A stretch of DNA of 64,000 nt from assembly GCA_942492375.1 (NCBI GenBank), contig CALOEL010000007.1:1-64000 (forward strand), in the 5' to 3' direction. Position numbers and translations under genes: made by a program. The number at the start of each line of letters is the position of its first letter. Within the stretch, counting starts at the first letter, position 1. Source of the DNA: JAHEAO01 sp942492375. GTDB taxonomy: Bacteria > Pseudomonadota > Alphaproteobacteria > Rhodobacterales > Rhodobacteraceae. Positions 43,193 through 52,429 of the stretch are shown one piece after another. The notes beneath the pieces were generated by a model. That model saw only the letters and a program-made list of their open reading frames with translations. It searched no databases and was not told the origin of the DNA.

Positions 43193-44422
43193 ATGACTGG
43201 ATTCGGTTCTTTCTTCCGGCAATTGGCCCGCGATCTGTGGAGCCAGAAGCTGCGCACCTTCCTCACCACTTTCGGCATCATCTGGGGAACGGTGGCGGTG
43301 AGCCTCCTGCTCGCCTTCGGTCACGGCCTTCACCGGCAGATGATCAAAAGTGTCGCCGGTCTCGGTGACCGCATCGTCATCGCCTGGCCGATGCGGACCT
43401 CGATGACCTATGAGGGTCTCGGCAAGGGACGCCGGATGCGGATGATGGAGGAGGACATCCGATACCTGAAGGCGCAGGTCGAACTCATCGACGGCATCTC
43501 CGGCGAGTACTCCGACAGTTTGATTGCCCGTTACGGCGACCGGCAGCGGTCGGTCTCGGTGTCCGGGGTGTCTCCGGCCTACGGAACGATGCGCAACATG
43601 ATCCCGGCCGCGGGTGGGCGCTTCATCAACGACCTCGATGTCGACCAGAGGAGACGCGTAGCGTTTGTCGGCAATGAGCTTGCGGAGGATCTCTTTGGCA
43701 CCCAGGAGGCGGTTGGGGAAACGGTCATGATCCACGGCTCGCCGTTCCTGGTGGTCGGAACCCTCCAGCCCAAGGAGCAGGATTCCTCCTACTCGGGCCG
43801 CGACCACTCCAAGGTGATCGTTCCGGAATCGACCTTCCGCGCCATCACCGGCCAGAAGTACGTCGACAATTTCATTTACAAGGCGCCGACACCCGAGCTC
43901 AATGAAGCCTTGAACCTTCAGGTCCGGGCGGCTCTGAGCAGCCGGCTGCGGTTCCATCCCGAAGACGACCAGGCGGTCCAGCTCTGGGACACGACCGATA
44001 TGTTCGTCTTCATGGACGCCTTCATGCTCGGCTTTCAGATCTTCCTCGGCATTATGGGGGTGCTGACCCTGATCGTCGGCGGCATCGGTGTCTCCAACAT
44101 CATGAACGTGGTGGTCGAGGAGCGGACCCGCGAGATCGGTATCAAAATGGCGCTTGGCGCACGCGGTAAAGCTGTTCTGAGCCAGTTCATGCTCGAAACC
44201 ATGATTCTGACCGCGATCGGCGGTGGCATCGGGCTCGCCATCTCTTTCGCGATCTGTTCGGCCTTCCCCACCAACCTCGAGGAGTACGTCGGGCTCCCAA
44301 CGCTGTCGCCCGGTCTGGCGGTTCTTACCGCCTCGATCCTCGGTCTGGTCGGTCTGATCGCCGGCTATTTTCCGGCCCGCGCCGCATCCCGCCTCGACCC
44401 CGTCGTGGCGATGAAACTATGA
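43193..44422 (+). CDS. MacB/FtsX-type ABC transporter permease
   Basis: A 409-residue permease. One N-terminal membrane segment (LRTFLTTFGIIWGTVAVSLL), a large periplasmic MacB_PCD domain (residues about 50-270) and three C-terminal segments with the FtsX signature VGGIGVSNIMNVVVEERTRE, GIKMALGARGKAV. The ATPase is encoded separately at 46069, so this is not the fused MacB of enterobacteria. Ends PVVAMKL. Substrate unknown. Confidence 0.9.
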   Translation: MTGFGSFFRQLARDLWSQKLRTFLTTFGIIWGTVAVSLLLAFGHGLHRQMIKSVAGLGDRIVIAWPMRTSMTYEGLGKGRRMRMMEEDIRYLKAQVELIDGISGEYSDSLIARYGDRQRSVSVSGVSPAYGTMRNMIPAAGGRFINDLDVDQRRRVAFVGNELAEDLFGTQEAVGETVMIHGSPFLVVGTLQPKEQDSSYSGRDHSKVIVPESTFRAITGQKYVDNFIYKAPTPELNEALNLQVRAALSSRLRFHPEDDQAVQLWDTTDMFVFMDAFMLGFQIFLGIMGVLTLIVGGIGVSNIMNVVVEERTREIGIKMALGARGKAVLSQFMLETMILTAIGGGIGLAISFAICSAFPTNLEEYVGLPTLSPGLAVLTASILGLVGLIAGYFPARAASRLDPVVAMKL

Positions 44423-44620
44423 ACGCGAATTAGGAATTAGGAATGAGGAATTAGGAATGGCCACCCACCCACCCCGGGTTTTGAACTCGCAAGGAATTGA
44501 GGTGCGGGCTACAAGCTTGGATCCTCGATCAGGGTCGGACAGGGAGCGGTATGGCGTCGATATCGTCGGGCGGTTGGAGCGGAATTCAGAATTCCTCATT
44601 CCTAATTCGTCATTGACGAC
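44423..44620. repeat. AATTAGG / TTCCTCA arrays flanking a CCACCCACCC core
   Basis: GAATTAG/GAATGAG units at about 44426-44456, CCACCCACCCACCCCGGG at 44461-44478, then 100 bases without a recognised feature and AGAATTCCTCATTCCTAATT at 44589-44608. The two arrays are complementary to each other, so this is a large inverted repeat. Confidence 0.8.
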
Positions 44621-44656
44621 CCGCCAATCCAAAGCTCGGATGTTGAGAGGTGTGAG

Positions 44657-45916
44657 ATGAGACTGCTGGATTGGCGGGTCGTCGGTCAGCTTTTTGTTAG
44701 AGCCTCGTCTCTGCAGCGAAAGCGCGCGACGCTGACCGTGGCGGCAATCGCCTGGGGGACCGTTGCCATCATCATGCTGCTTTCCTTCGGCGAGGGGCTC
44801 AAGATCCAGCTCATGAAGGGTCGCCGCGGGATGGGAGAGAACATCGCGGTATGGTGGCCCGACGAGACGTCGAAGGTCTGGCAGGGACTCCCCGAAGGCC
44901 GCCCCATCCGCCCGAGAATGGATGACATCGAATACCTGCGGGGGCGCATGACCGCCGCCTCCGGAGTCATCGGTGAATTGACCAGCTGGTCGTCCTCGTT
45001 GACTTACGGCCAGACCACGATCACCGGGCGCGTGACCGGCTCCAACTGGGAGTATGGAGAGATCCGCCACCACTTTCCGCAGGCCGGTGGTCGCTTCATC
45101 AATGCCAACGACGAGCGCGACAAGCGGCGGGTGATCTTCCTCGGCGACGCGCTCGCCGAGGACATCTTCGGTGAGGTGGATCCGGTTGGGAAAACCATGT
45201 TTGTCGATCGGGTGCCCTACCTGGTGATCGGTGTCCTCCAGCACAAAATGCAGATGGGGACCTACAAAGGGCCCGATGAAAATGGCTCGGTCATTCCGAT
45301 CACGACCTTTGCCGCGCAGTTCGGCCAACAACGGCTGACCAATATCGTGTTCAAGGCGCGCACTGCCGAGGACATGCCACTGGCTCGGCAGCAATTCAAT
45401 GAGTCGCTGGCAGCTAAATATCGATTTGATCCGACGGACGAGCAGGTGACCGGCCTGTGGGATACCGTCGAGGGCGCCAAGGTGATGGGCAACATCATGA
45501 TCGGTCTGCAGGGCTTCCTCGGCATCATCGGCGCGCTCACCCTGTTCATCGGTGGCATCGGGGTTGCCAACATCATGTATGCGGTGGTCAAGGAGAAGAC
45601 CCGCGAGATCGGTGTGCAGATGGCCCTCGGCGCACGCCGGGGATGGGTCACCGGGCCGTTCGTGCTACAGGGGCTCTCCTACACCCTGGTTGGTGGAGCC
45701 CTCGGGCTGGTGATCGCGACGATCCTGATCATTCTCCTCGGCCTCATGCCGGTCGAGGGCAACCAGGCCCTCGAATTTCTCGGCAAACCGACCCTGTCGT
45801 GGCAGATCGCGGTCGCCACGGCCGGGATTCTCGGTGGCATCGGCATTCTTGCCGGTTATTTCCCGGCGAGGAGAGCGGCAACGGTAGACCCTGCAGAAAC
45901 ATTGAGGTACGAGTGA
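44657..45916 (+). CDS. Second MacB/FtsX-type ABC transporter permease
   Basis: A 419-residue homologue of the preceding permease (shared GGIGVANIMYAVVKEKTRE, GVQMALGARRGWV and a similar periplasmic domain with HFPQAGGRFINAND). The two probably form a heterodimer with one shared ATPase. The C-terminus ends ATVDPAETLRYE, the family's usual finish. ATG 44657 follows GAGGTGTG. Confidence 0.9.
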   Translation: MRLLDWRVVGQLFVRASSLQRKRATLTVAAIAWGTVAIIMLLSFGEGLKIQLMKGRRGMGENIAVWWPDETSKVWQGLPEGRPIRPRMDDIEYLRGRMTAASGVIGELTSWSSSLTYGQTTITGRVTGSNWEYGEIRHHFPQAGGRFINANDERDKRRVIFLGDALAEDIFGEVDPVGKTMFVDRVPYLVIGVLQHKMQMGTYKGPDENGSVIPITTFAAQFGQQRLTNIVFKARTAEDMPLARQQFNESLAAKYRFDPTDEQVTGLWDTVEGAKVMGNIMIGLQGFLGIIGALTLFIGGIGVANIMYAVVKEKTREIGVQMALGARRGWVTGPFVLQGLSYTLVGGALGLVIATILIILLGLMPVEGNQALEFLGKPTLSWQIAVATAGILGGIGILAGYFPARRAATVDPAETLRYE

Positions 45917-45938
45917 CGATATGACTGGTATTCAACTT

Positions 45939-46017
45939 CAAATTTCGGCCCGCGTTTTCGAAGGTGGCAATCGCGACTCGTTGATCGCTGGCGCACGAAA
46001 CAGCGGGCCGAAATTTG
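45939..46017. repeat. Long hairpin between permease and ATPase genes
   Basis: CAAATTTCGGCCCGC (45939-45953) and GCGGGCCGAAATTTG (46003-46017) are perfect 15-base inverted arms; extended to 22 bases they have two mismatches. The loop is about 35-49 bases. There is no T-run, so it is not an ordinary intrinsic terminator; a role in mRNA stability or subunit ratio is possible. Confidence 0.8.
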
Positions 46018-46068
46018 ACAGTGAGGACCGGCGGTCAGTGGACCATTGACGAAGCGTGGGAGTTGAAA

Positions 46069-46800
46069 ATGAATTGGTCGTTCAATAGGGAAAAACGCCA
46101 GGGCGCCGGTCCGAACGGGCACATCATCGACATGCGGGAGATCACCAAGGTCTACGACACCGGCAAGATCCAGGTGGAGGCCTTGCGCGGCATCGACATC
46201 AAGGTCCCCAAGGGCGAGTTCGTGGCGATCGTTGGACCGTCAGGCTCCGGAAAATCGACGCTTCTGAATCTGCTGGGGTGTCTCGATACCCCGACTGACG
46301 GCGACTACCGTCTGAGTGGTGAATCGGTGGCCGGTCTTGACCGTGACCAACTCGCCGATATCCGCAACCGCCGCGTCGGTTTTGTCTTCCAGAATTTCAA
46401 CTTGCTGCCTCAACTCTCCGCCCTCGAAAACGTCGAGATGCCGATGCTGTTTGGCGGTATCGGTCGCAAGGAGAGGAAGCGGCGCGCGCAGCAGCGACTG
46501 GAAGCGGTCGGTCTCGCGGACCGCGTCGAGCACAAACCGACCGAGCTCTCCGGCGGTCAGATGCAGCGGGTCGCGATAGCCCGTGCCCTCGCAATGGAGC
46601 CGGACATCGTCCTCGCAGACGAACCGACCGGCAACCTCGATACCGGCTCGGGGACCGACGTGATGGGCGCCCTCCAGGAGCTGTGGCATGGGGGCAGCAC
46701 CCTGGTGGTGGTGACCCATGACAAGGCCCTCGCGAAACGTGCCAACCGCGTGATCGAGATCCGTGATGGAAAGGTGGTTCAAGATACCACCAACGGCTGA
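46069..46800 (+). CDS. ABC transporter ATPase, MacB/LolD type
   Basis: A 243-residue ATPase: Walker A VGPSGSGKSTLLNLLG near residue 58, Q-loop FVFQNFNLLPQL, signature ELSGGQMQRVAIARAL, Walker B IVLADEPTGNLD and the H-switch VVVTHD. It powers the two permeases upstream. ATG 46069 is used because GGGAG lies seven bases before it; longer starts exist in the hairpin region. Confidence 0.93.
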   Translation: MNWSFNREKRQGAGPNGHIIDMREITKVYDTGKIQVEALRGIDIKVPKGEFVAIVGPSGSGKSTLLNLLGCLDTPTDGDYRLSGESVAGLDRDQLADIRNRRVGFVFQNFNLLPQLSALENVEMPMLFGGIGRKERKRRAQQRLEAVGLADRVEHKPTELSGGQMQRVAIARALAMEPDIVLADEPTGNLDTGSGTDVMGALQELWHGGSTLVVVTHDKALAKRANRVIEIRDGKVVQDTTNG

Positions 46801-46807
46801 ATGAGGA

Positions 46808-46880
46808 GCCACCTTTAGCATTGTTGGCCTCAGCGATGAAATGACTTCGTCGATGGGGCTCCAACAATGCAAAAGATGGC
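46808..46880. repeat. GGTGCCAC-type palindrome, member 4
   Basis: GCCACCTTTAGCATTGTTGG (46808-46827) pairs with 46861-46880 with two mismatches. The loop is 33 bases. Lies right after the ABC ATPase stop codon and could end its transcript. Confidence 0.75.
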
Positions 46881-46959
46881 ACCTGGCGCTGCTGGATTGA
46901 ATGCGTTGTTCTCAGAGCGAGCCTTCCGGGTCACCGTTGCGGGGCAGTCGTCTCGGCTG

Positions 46960-47010
46960 CCGGCCTTGTATCTTGCATCCTGCATCTTGCATCTACCCTC
47001 CAGTGCGCCA
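46960..47010. repeat. CTTGCAT heptamers
   Basis: CTTGTATCTTGCATCCTGCA and CTTGCATC follow one another at about 46969-46999, four units of a degenerate 7-mer. Confidence 0.65.
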
Positions 47011-47082
47011 AATCTGAGACGTTGGGCCGAATTCCCCTTGCTTGATTCCTTTCGGGGTACAATGGTTCGTGAGGTATCGAGC

Positions 47083-47430
47083 ATGTTTGAGGACGAACTC
47101 ACACCCACGAGGCGCCAGTTCCCCAGAATCCCGGCGGAGGATGTCGTACTGATCCACCGCATCGGCCCTGCGGAAGAGGTAGAAGAGACGACGGTACGGC
47201 AGATCGGCCTCGGAGGTCTCATGATCTCGAGCGTCGAGTCCCTCGGTGTGGATTCCTATCTACGCCTCAAGCTGACGATCGACGCCGAGGAGGTCGAGGC
47301 CACCGGCAGGGTCGTGTGGGAAAGACCGGCCGAGGACGGCACCTATGACGTTGGGGTTGCCTTCATCTCGATCGATGCCGCCCACTCGGAGACCATCATG
47401 GCTCGCCTCGTGGCCGCCGGAGCGAGCTAG
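47083..47430 (+). CDS. PilZ-domain protein
   Basis: About 115 residues, starting MFEDELTPTRRQFPRIPAED. RRQFPRIP is the RxxxR switch of PilZ domains, followed by the beta-barrel motif GLGGLMISSV (in place of D/NxSxxG) and VVWERPAEDGTYDVGVAFIS. PilZ domains bind cyclic di-GMP; the second motif is not canonical, so binding is uncertain. TACAAT at 47059-47064 could be its -10, which supports ATG 47083 (GAGG eight bases upstream) over ATG 47062. Confidence 0.8.
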   Translation: MFEDELTPTRRQFPRIPAEDVVLIHRIGPAEEVEETTVRQIGLGGLMISSVESLGVDSYLRLKLTIDAEEVEATGRVVWERPAEDGTYDVGVAFISIDAAHSETIMARLVAAGAS

Positions 47431-47435
47431 TTTCT

Positions 47436-47543
47436 ACCCGCCCCTCAGGGTAGACGGCCATACGGGTAGACGGCTATTCGGCACACGCTATTTACAACGC
47501 CGACGCCATGCTCATTCGTTTCGCCGTAAAGCCGTAAAGCCCT
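47436..47543. repeat. GTAGACGG / GCCGTAAA short repeats
   Basis: GGGTAGACGGCCATACGG and GGGTAGACGGCTATTCGG occur in tandem, followed by GCCGTAAAGCCGTAAAGCC directly at the stop codon of the minus-strand gene. Same motif pair as at 3190-3310. Confidence 0.7.
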
Positions 47544-48004
47544 AGTAATCCAGTGTCAGGATTCGTCCCTCGGTGAAATTTAAGAAGGCGTCCTTCTCAG
47601 CGACCTGGATACCGTCGGCGAGATCGCCGGGCTCTTTGTTCGCAGCCTCGAGGCATCCCGGACACGCATAGAGCGGCACGCCGAGTTCGAGCAGCCGGGA
47701 GAGCTGAGTGTGCGATGACGGGAAATGGCTGTACTCGATGTCCGGAGCGTCGGCCAGCACGACTTCGATGCCATGGATGTCGAGATAGACCAGCACATCG
47801 CGGTCGGCGGCCATGAGCTCGGCCATTTTGAGGGCCATCAGGACACGATGAGCGTCTTCGGGGCCGTGCGAGATGTGGATGAAGACACCGTCTCGAGGTG
47901 GTTCGACCGGGCTCGGCTCAGTGGGTGGTGCGGCCTGACCGCAACCGACTGCAATGATGAGGGCGAGTACGAGAAGAATCGGAGGTGAAGGATCGGCTGG
48001 TCAT
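47542..48004 (-). CDS. DsrE-family lipoprotein, with frameshift in the leader
   Basis: The body reads HISHGPEDAHRVLMALKMAE, VLVYLDIHGIEVVLADAPD and VPLYACPGCLEAANKEPGDL. This resembles DsrE/DsrF sulfur-relay proteins, with CPGC as candidate thiols. An AAAGGAG site precedes ATG 48004 (MTSRSFTS), but the hydrophobic leader ILLVLALIIAVGC is in another frame. Removing one base near 47980 joins them into a perfect lipoprotein signal. Uncorrected, translation could only begin at 47838 without the leader. Role unknown. Confidence 0.65.
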
Positions 48005-48120
48005 CTTTTTCTCCTTTGATCAAGTTTGCAACTTCAATGTTTCAAATAATTTAACAACCGTCCGCTACGATACCATCTTCCCCACCCCTCCACCCACCCG
48101 ATACTCGTTTCTCGATCCAC

Positions 48121-48300
48121 CAAGGTCAGCACCATTTGACGCGCGTTGCAACTTCGGCGACACCGGTGCCACTTTCACAATTGTGATCGGCGCCCTGATG
48201 CCCCGAGCGCGCTGCTGACAATTGTGAAGGTGGCACCTGACACACCGAAGCGAGAAGCGCTTTGAATCGAGCATCCAGCATCCAGCATCCAGCATCCCTA
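48121..48300. repeat. GGTGCCAC-type palindrome, member 5, and CATCCAG array
   Basis: Arms 48165-48184 and 48218-48237 match with one mismatch in 20. Outside it, ACACCGAAGCGAGAAGCGC leads into four CATCCAG heptamers at about 48270-48297. The gap 48005-48336 contains these and a TACAAT (48314-48319) before the next gene. Confidence 0.8.
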
Positions 48301-48336
48301 TCCCCAACACCTCTACAATGCATCCGGAGGCTTCCA

Positions 48337-48774
48337 ATGACGGATGATGCGCTCTTGACCGGTGGCTGCTTGTGCGGGGCCGTTCGCTTCGAGGTGACAC
48401 CTCCAACGAAGTGGTGCGCCCACTGCCACTGTTCGTTGTGTCGTCGCGCGCACGGAGCGGCCTTTGTGACCTGGTTCGGGGTCGAGCGGCCCGCCTTCGA
48501 GCTGGTGTCGGGGTCCGATGATCTGTCCTGGTACCAGTCGACGCCTGGCGCGCGGCGTGGTTTTTGCTCGCGCTGCGGTTCGACGCTCTTCTTCGAGAGC
48601 GAGCGATGGAAGGGTGAGGTGCACATCGCCCTGGCCCACATGGACGGGCCCATCGATCGCTCGCCCAAAGTGCACGTCTTCTACGACACACATGTCGATT
48701 GGATCGAGCTCGGCGATGAGCTGCGACAGCTCGGAGGCCCGACGGGGACGGAGCCGCTTGAACCCGGGCCATGA
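48337..48774 (+). CDS. GFA/CENP-V-family zinc protein
   Basis: A 145-residue GFA-fold protein, starting LLTGGCLCGAVRFEV, then CAHCHCSLCRRAHGAAFVTW and FCSRCGSTLFFES, the standard set of zinc cysteines. The family includes glutathione-dependent formaldehyde-activating enzyme, but most members have unknown substrates. CCGGAGG lies eight bases before ATG 48337. Confidence 0.88.
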   Translation: MTDDALLTGGCLCGAVRFEVTPPTKWCAHCHCSLCRRAHGAAFVTWFGVERPAFELVSGSDDLSWYQSTPGARRGFCSRCGSTLFFESERWKGEVHIALAHMDGPIDRSPKVHVFYDTHVDWIELGDELRQLGGPTGTEPLEPGP

Positions 48775-49311
48775 CCTCGAACTCGAGCAGCCAGTGATCG
48801 AGATCAGGAGCCTCTCCGCGGGTGGGGATATGGTTCATCCAGGGTATGCGAGTATCCGCTCTTCGCCGGACACGAAGGGAACGAGGTCGGCGGAATTTCG
48901 GATTATGACGGTGGCGGCAACGAGGTCACCGCGACGCAGGATCCTCGAGCGAGGCTTGCGATGGGAATGGGGAGCACGGGCTTTCGTGGTGAGGAACACT
49001 TGGGGAACCTGCTCATAAGTTACTGGACCATTGATGGTTGGGGTAGCAGTGCCTTGCCTCGTGTCGAGTCTTTATCTCATTACAGAAACGGGTCTGCCGA
49101 AATACACGGTTCGTAGGAATGGTTTTTGCTTAAGTTTTACAGAACGATGACAATTTTTTTGACGCACCCGGCCGGAGGGACAGCCAGGCGTCGGGTTTCG
49201 TCTATGGATGGAAGGCTGCAAGAGGAAGGAGGCCGAAGGCAACACACGGCATTCGGAGGAGGGATTTTCATTGTTTTTTGAGGATATGGAGATGACCAAG
49301 GAGGAAGGAAT
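48775..49311. other. 537-base gap before the TonB receptor, no gene supported
   Basis: The left half (to about 49020) has coding-like composition, and its complement reads VIIRNSADLVPFVSGEERIL in one frame, possibly a gene remnant, but I recognise no family. The right half is AT-rich (49080-49160, 49255-49285) and probably holds the promoter of the TonB receptor. No clear -35/-10 pair was found. Confidence 0.45.
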
Positions 49312-52274
49312 ATGAAACGGACGTTAATTACGACCCTTGTCCTGGTGGCGATGCTCGCAGTCGCCGCTCCGCTGCTGGCCCAGAACCCGACCGGTGTGCT
49401 CACCGGAAAGGTCACTTACGAAGGCCAGCCCCAGGCGGGAGTGACCGTGACCATCACCTCGCCCAACATGCAGGGCACGCGTATCGAAGTCACGGAATCC
49501 GCCGGCGACTACAACTTCCGCGGTCTGCCCGCGGGAGACTACAAGCTGACCTTTGCGTTGGCCGGCTTCAAGACCCTCGAATTCGAAGTCAAGATCTCGG
49601 CCGCGCAGAGCCGCCGGGTCGACGCCGAGATGTTCGATGAGAGCTACGCCGAGGAGATCATGGTGACCTCGGCCTTCGAAACGGTTTCGGACTCGACGGA
49701 GTCCCAGACCACCTACACCCTGGCGCTGGTCGAACAGCTGCCGATCCTGCGGACCATCGAATCGACCGTCCTGATGGTCCCGGGCGTCGCCAGCACCGGT
49801 CCCAGCGGCAACATCAACATCTCGGGCGCCATGTCCTTCGAGAACCTGTTCATGATCAACGGCGTGGTGGTCAACGAGAATATCCGCGGCCAACCGCTCG
49901 ACCTCTACATCGAGGACGCGATCCAGGAGACCACGACCTCGACCTCGGGCGTGTCGGCCGAGTACGGCCGCTTCCAGGGCGGCGTGGTCAACATGCTAAC
50001 GAAATCGGGCGGCAACCGCTTCTCGGGCTCGTTCCGGGCCAACCTCGGCAGCGACAGCTGGCAGTCGAGCAACGCGGGCGACCTCACACCCGAGCGTGAT
50101 GACACCGTCAACACCACCTACGAGGCCACCTTCGGTGGTTTCATCCTCAGGGACAAGCTGTGGTTCTTCGGCGCCGGCCGTGACCTCTCGACGTCCGCGA
50201 CCCAGACCACCTACCTCACCAACGTCGAGTTTCCGCAAACCACAGAGCAGACGCGGCTCGAAGGGAAGTTGACCTGGTCGATCACCCCGAATCACCGCCT
50301 GATCGGCTCCTACGCCGAGATCGAACAAGACCGGACAAATACCACCTTCGGAGACATCCTCGACTTCGCGAGTATCAACCCCGTACGTTCGGACCCGCAG
50401 GACATCATGTCCTTCAACTACACGGGTGTGCTCAGCGACAACTTCTTCCTCGAAGGCCAGTACTCCGAGCGCCACTACACCATCGGCATCGGCTCGGGCG
50501 GAACCGACACGTCTCTGCTCGGCGGCACCCTGCTGCGCGACCGCGCGAACAACAGCGCGCGCTTCCACACGCCGACCTTCTGTTCCGCGCCCGAGTGTGG
50601 CGATGAGGAACGGGACAACGAGAACGGCCTGATCAAGGCCTCGTACTTCCTTTCGACCTCGGCGACCGGGACCCACGACATCGTCTTTGGTTTTGATACC
50701 TTCAACGACATCCGCAAGGTCGACAATTACCAGCAGGCGGGTGATTACCGGCTCTACGTCTCGGACACGATCATTCTTCCCGACTCCAGCTCGCCGGACG
50801 GCATCGCCATCTACCCGGTCCTGGCCTCCTACTACAGCGCCAACCGTCCGAGCGGGATCAGCAGGGGCGGTTACGCCTACCTCTACGATATGGCCGCCAC
50901 CTCGCAGGGCACGAACTTCAGGACCAACTCGCTCTTCGTCAACGACACCTGGCGCTTCAACGACAAGTGGACCTTCAACGTCGGTCTGCGCTACGACGCC
51001 AACGACGGTGTCGACAGCAACGGCGCCAAGGTCTCCGACGACAGCCGGGTGAGCCCGCGGGTCGGCGCGGCGTTTGACCTCAAGGGCAACGGCGACCTGA
51101 TCTTCAACGCCTCCTACTCCCACTATGTCGGCGCCCTCGCAAACGCGATCGTGAACGACGCCTCGCCCGCCGGCAACGCGAACAATCAGAACTCGCGCTA
51201 CGACGGGCCGTCGCCTCAACCGCGACCAGTACCTCATTCGGTGACTACACCGACCTCATGACCCAGGACGAGGTGATCCAGGCCTGGTACGACTGGTTGG
51301 TCGCCAACGGTGGGCCCGAGAATCCACCGAACAACACCTCCACTACGATCCGCGGTGTGTCGCCGCAGATCCCGGGGTCCATGGCCTCGCCCTACACCGA
51401 AGAGTTTGTCATCGGTCTCACCAAGCGCATCGGCACCAGGGGCGTTTTCCGTGCCGACGTCGTCAGCCGTCAGGGCGACTCGTTCTACATTGAGAGAAAT
51501 ATGCCCAACCGAATCGTCGAGGCGGGCTCGAGCACCCTCGACCTGACCACGATCGAGAACGACGATGGATTCTACAAGCGTGACTACATCGGACTGCACA
51601 CCAACTTCCAATACCGCGTCGGCGACCGTTGGAACCTCGGCGTTTCCTACACCCTGTCGAAATCCGAAGGTAACTTCGACGGCGAGACCTCGAGTTCAGG
51701 CCCGGTCCAGGGCAGCTGGCACGAGTACACCGAGTATCGTTCGGCGGAATGGAACCAGCCGACGGGTTACCTCGACGCCGACCAGCGCCACAAGCTGCGC
51801 GCCTTTGCGGTGTGGGACGCGATCTCGACCTCGCGCCACAACCTCAGCCTCAGCTGGCTGGAAAACTTCTGGTCCGGAAACCCCTACTCGCTCTCCGCAT
51901 CGATCGAAATCGACGACGACTGGGTGACCAACCCGGGCTACGAAAATCCGCCCGACACACTGACCTACTACTTCAGCGGCCGTAACGCGTTGCACTGGGA
52001 CAACGTTCACCGCTCGGACCTTTCGGTCAACTATGGCTTCTTCATCAAGAGCGTCGAGCTCTTCTTCCAGGGGGACCTGCTGAACGTTTTTAACGAGGGT
52101 GCTCGGGACGGTGGCATCACTACGGTCAATATCCTCAACGACTTCAACCCCTACACCACGACTCCTGTCGAGGGCGTGGATTGGGAGAAGGACGAGGACT
52201 TCGGCGAGCCATCCACCGACGGCAGCTACCAGAACCCGCGCTCCTACCGCTTCTCGGTCGGAATCCGTTTCTGA
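49312..52274 (+). CDS. TonB-dependent receptor with carboxypeptidase-regulatory-like domain (Oar type), frameshifted
   Basis: An outer-membrane transporter of about 987 residues. Signal peptide MKRTLITTLVLVAMLAVAAP up to LLAQ; a CarboxypepD_reg-like domain at about 25-105 (GVLTGKVTYEGQPQAGVTVT); a plug domain with LPILRTIESTVLMVPGVAST and SGVSAEYGRFQGGVVNMLTK; then the beta-barrel. The frame breaks near 51207-51210; adding one C to GGGCCG joins NQNSRYDG to VASTATSTSFGDYTDLMTQD. The C-terminus YRFSVGIRF ends in the aromatic expected for BAM insertion. AAGGAGGAAGGA precedes ATG 49312. Likely imports a polysaccharide, peptide or siderophore; the substrate is not readable. Confidence 0.88.
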
Positions 52275-52296
52275 TAACTGTCACATAGTGACTTAC

Positions 52297-52325
52297 AAGC
52301 CCCGGCCGCAAGGCCGGGGCTTTTT
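52297..52325 (+). terminator. Rho-independent terminator of the TonB receptor gene
   Basis: AAGCCCCGGCC, loop GCAA, GGCCGGGGCTT, then a T tract. A perfect 11-bp GC-rich stem 23 bases after the stop codon. Confidence 0.9.
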
Positions 52326-52327
52326 CG

Positions 52328-52428
52328 TGAATTTTGAATTCTGAATTCTGAATTAGGAATTTCCGCTCCACCACTCTCAGGCCGCCCCGGGTGGATGGGC
52401 GGCATTCCTAATTCCTAATTCCTAACTC
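52328..52428. repeat. AATTCTG / ATTCCTA arrays around a GGGTGGATGGGCGG core
   Basis: TTTTGAATTCTGAATTCTGA and GAATTAGG follow the terminator (52329-52360); CCGCTCCACCACTC and GGGTGGATGGGCGGC form the core, then ATTCCTAATTCCTAATTCCT (52406-52425) reaches the RND gene's stop codon. Confidence 0.8.
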
Positions 52429-52429
52429 T

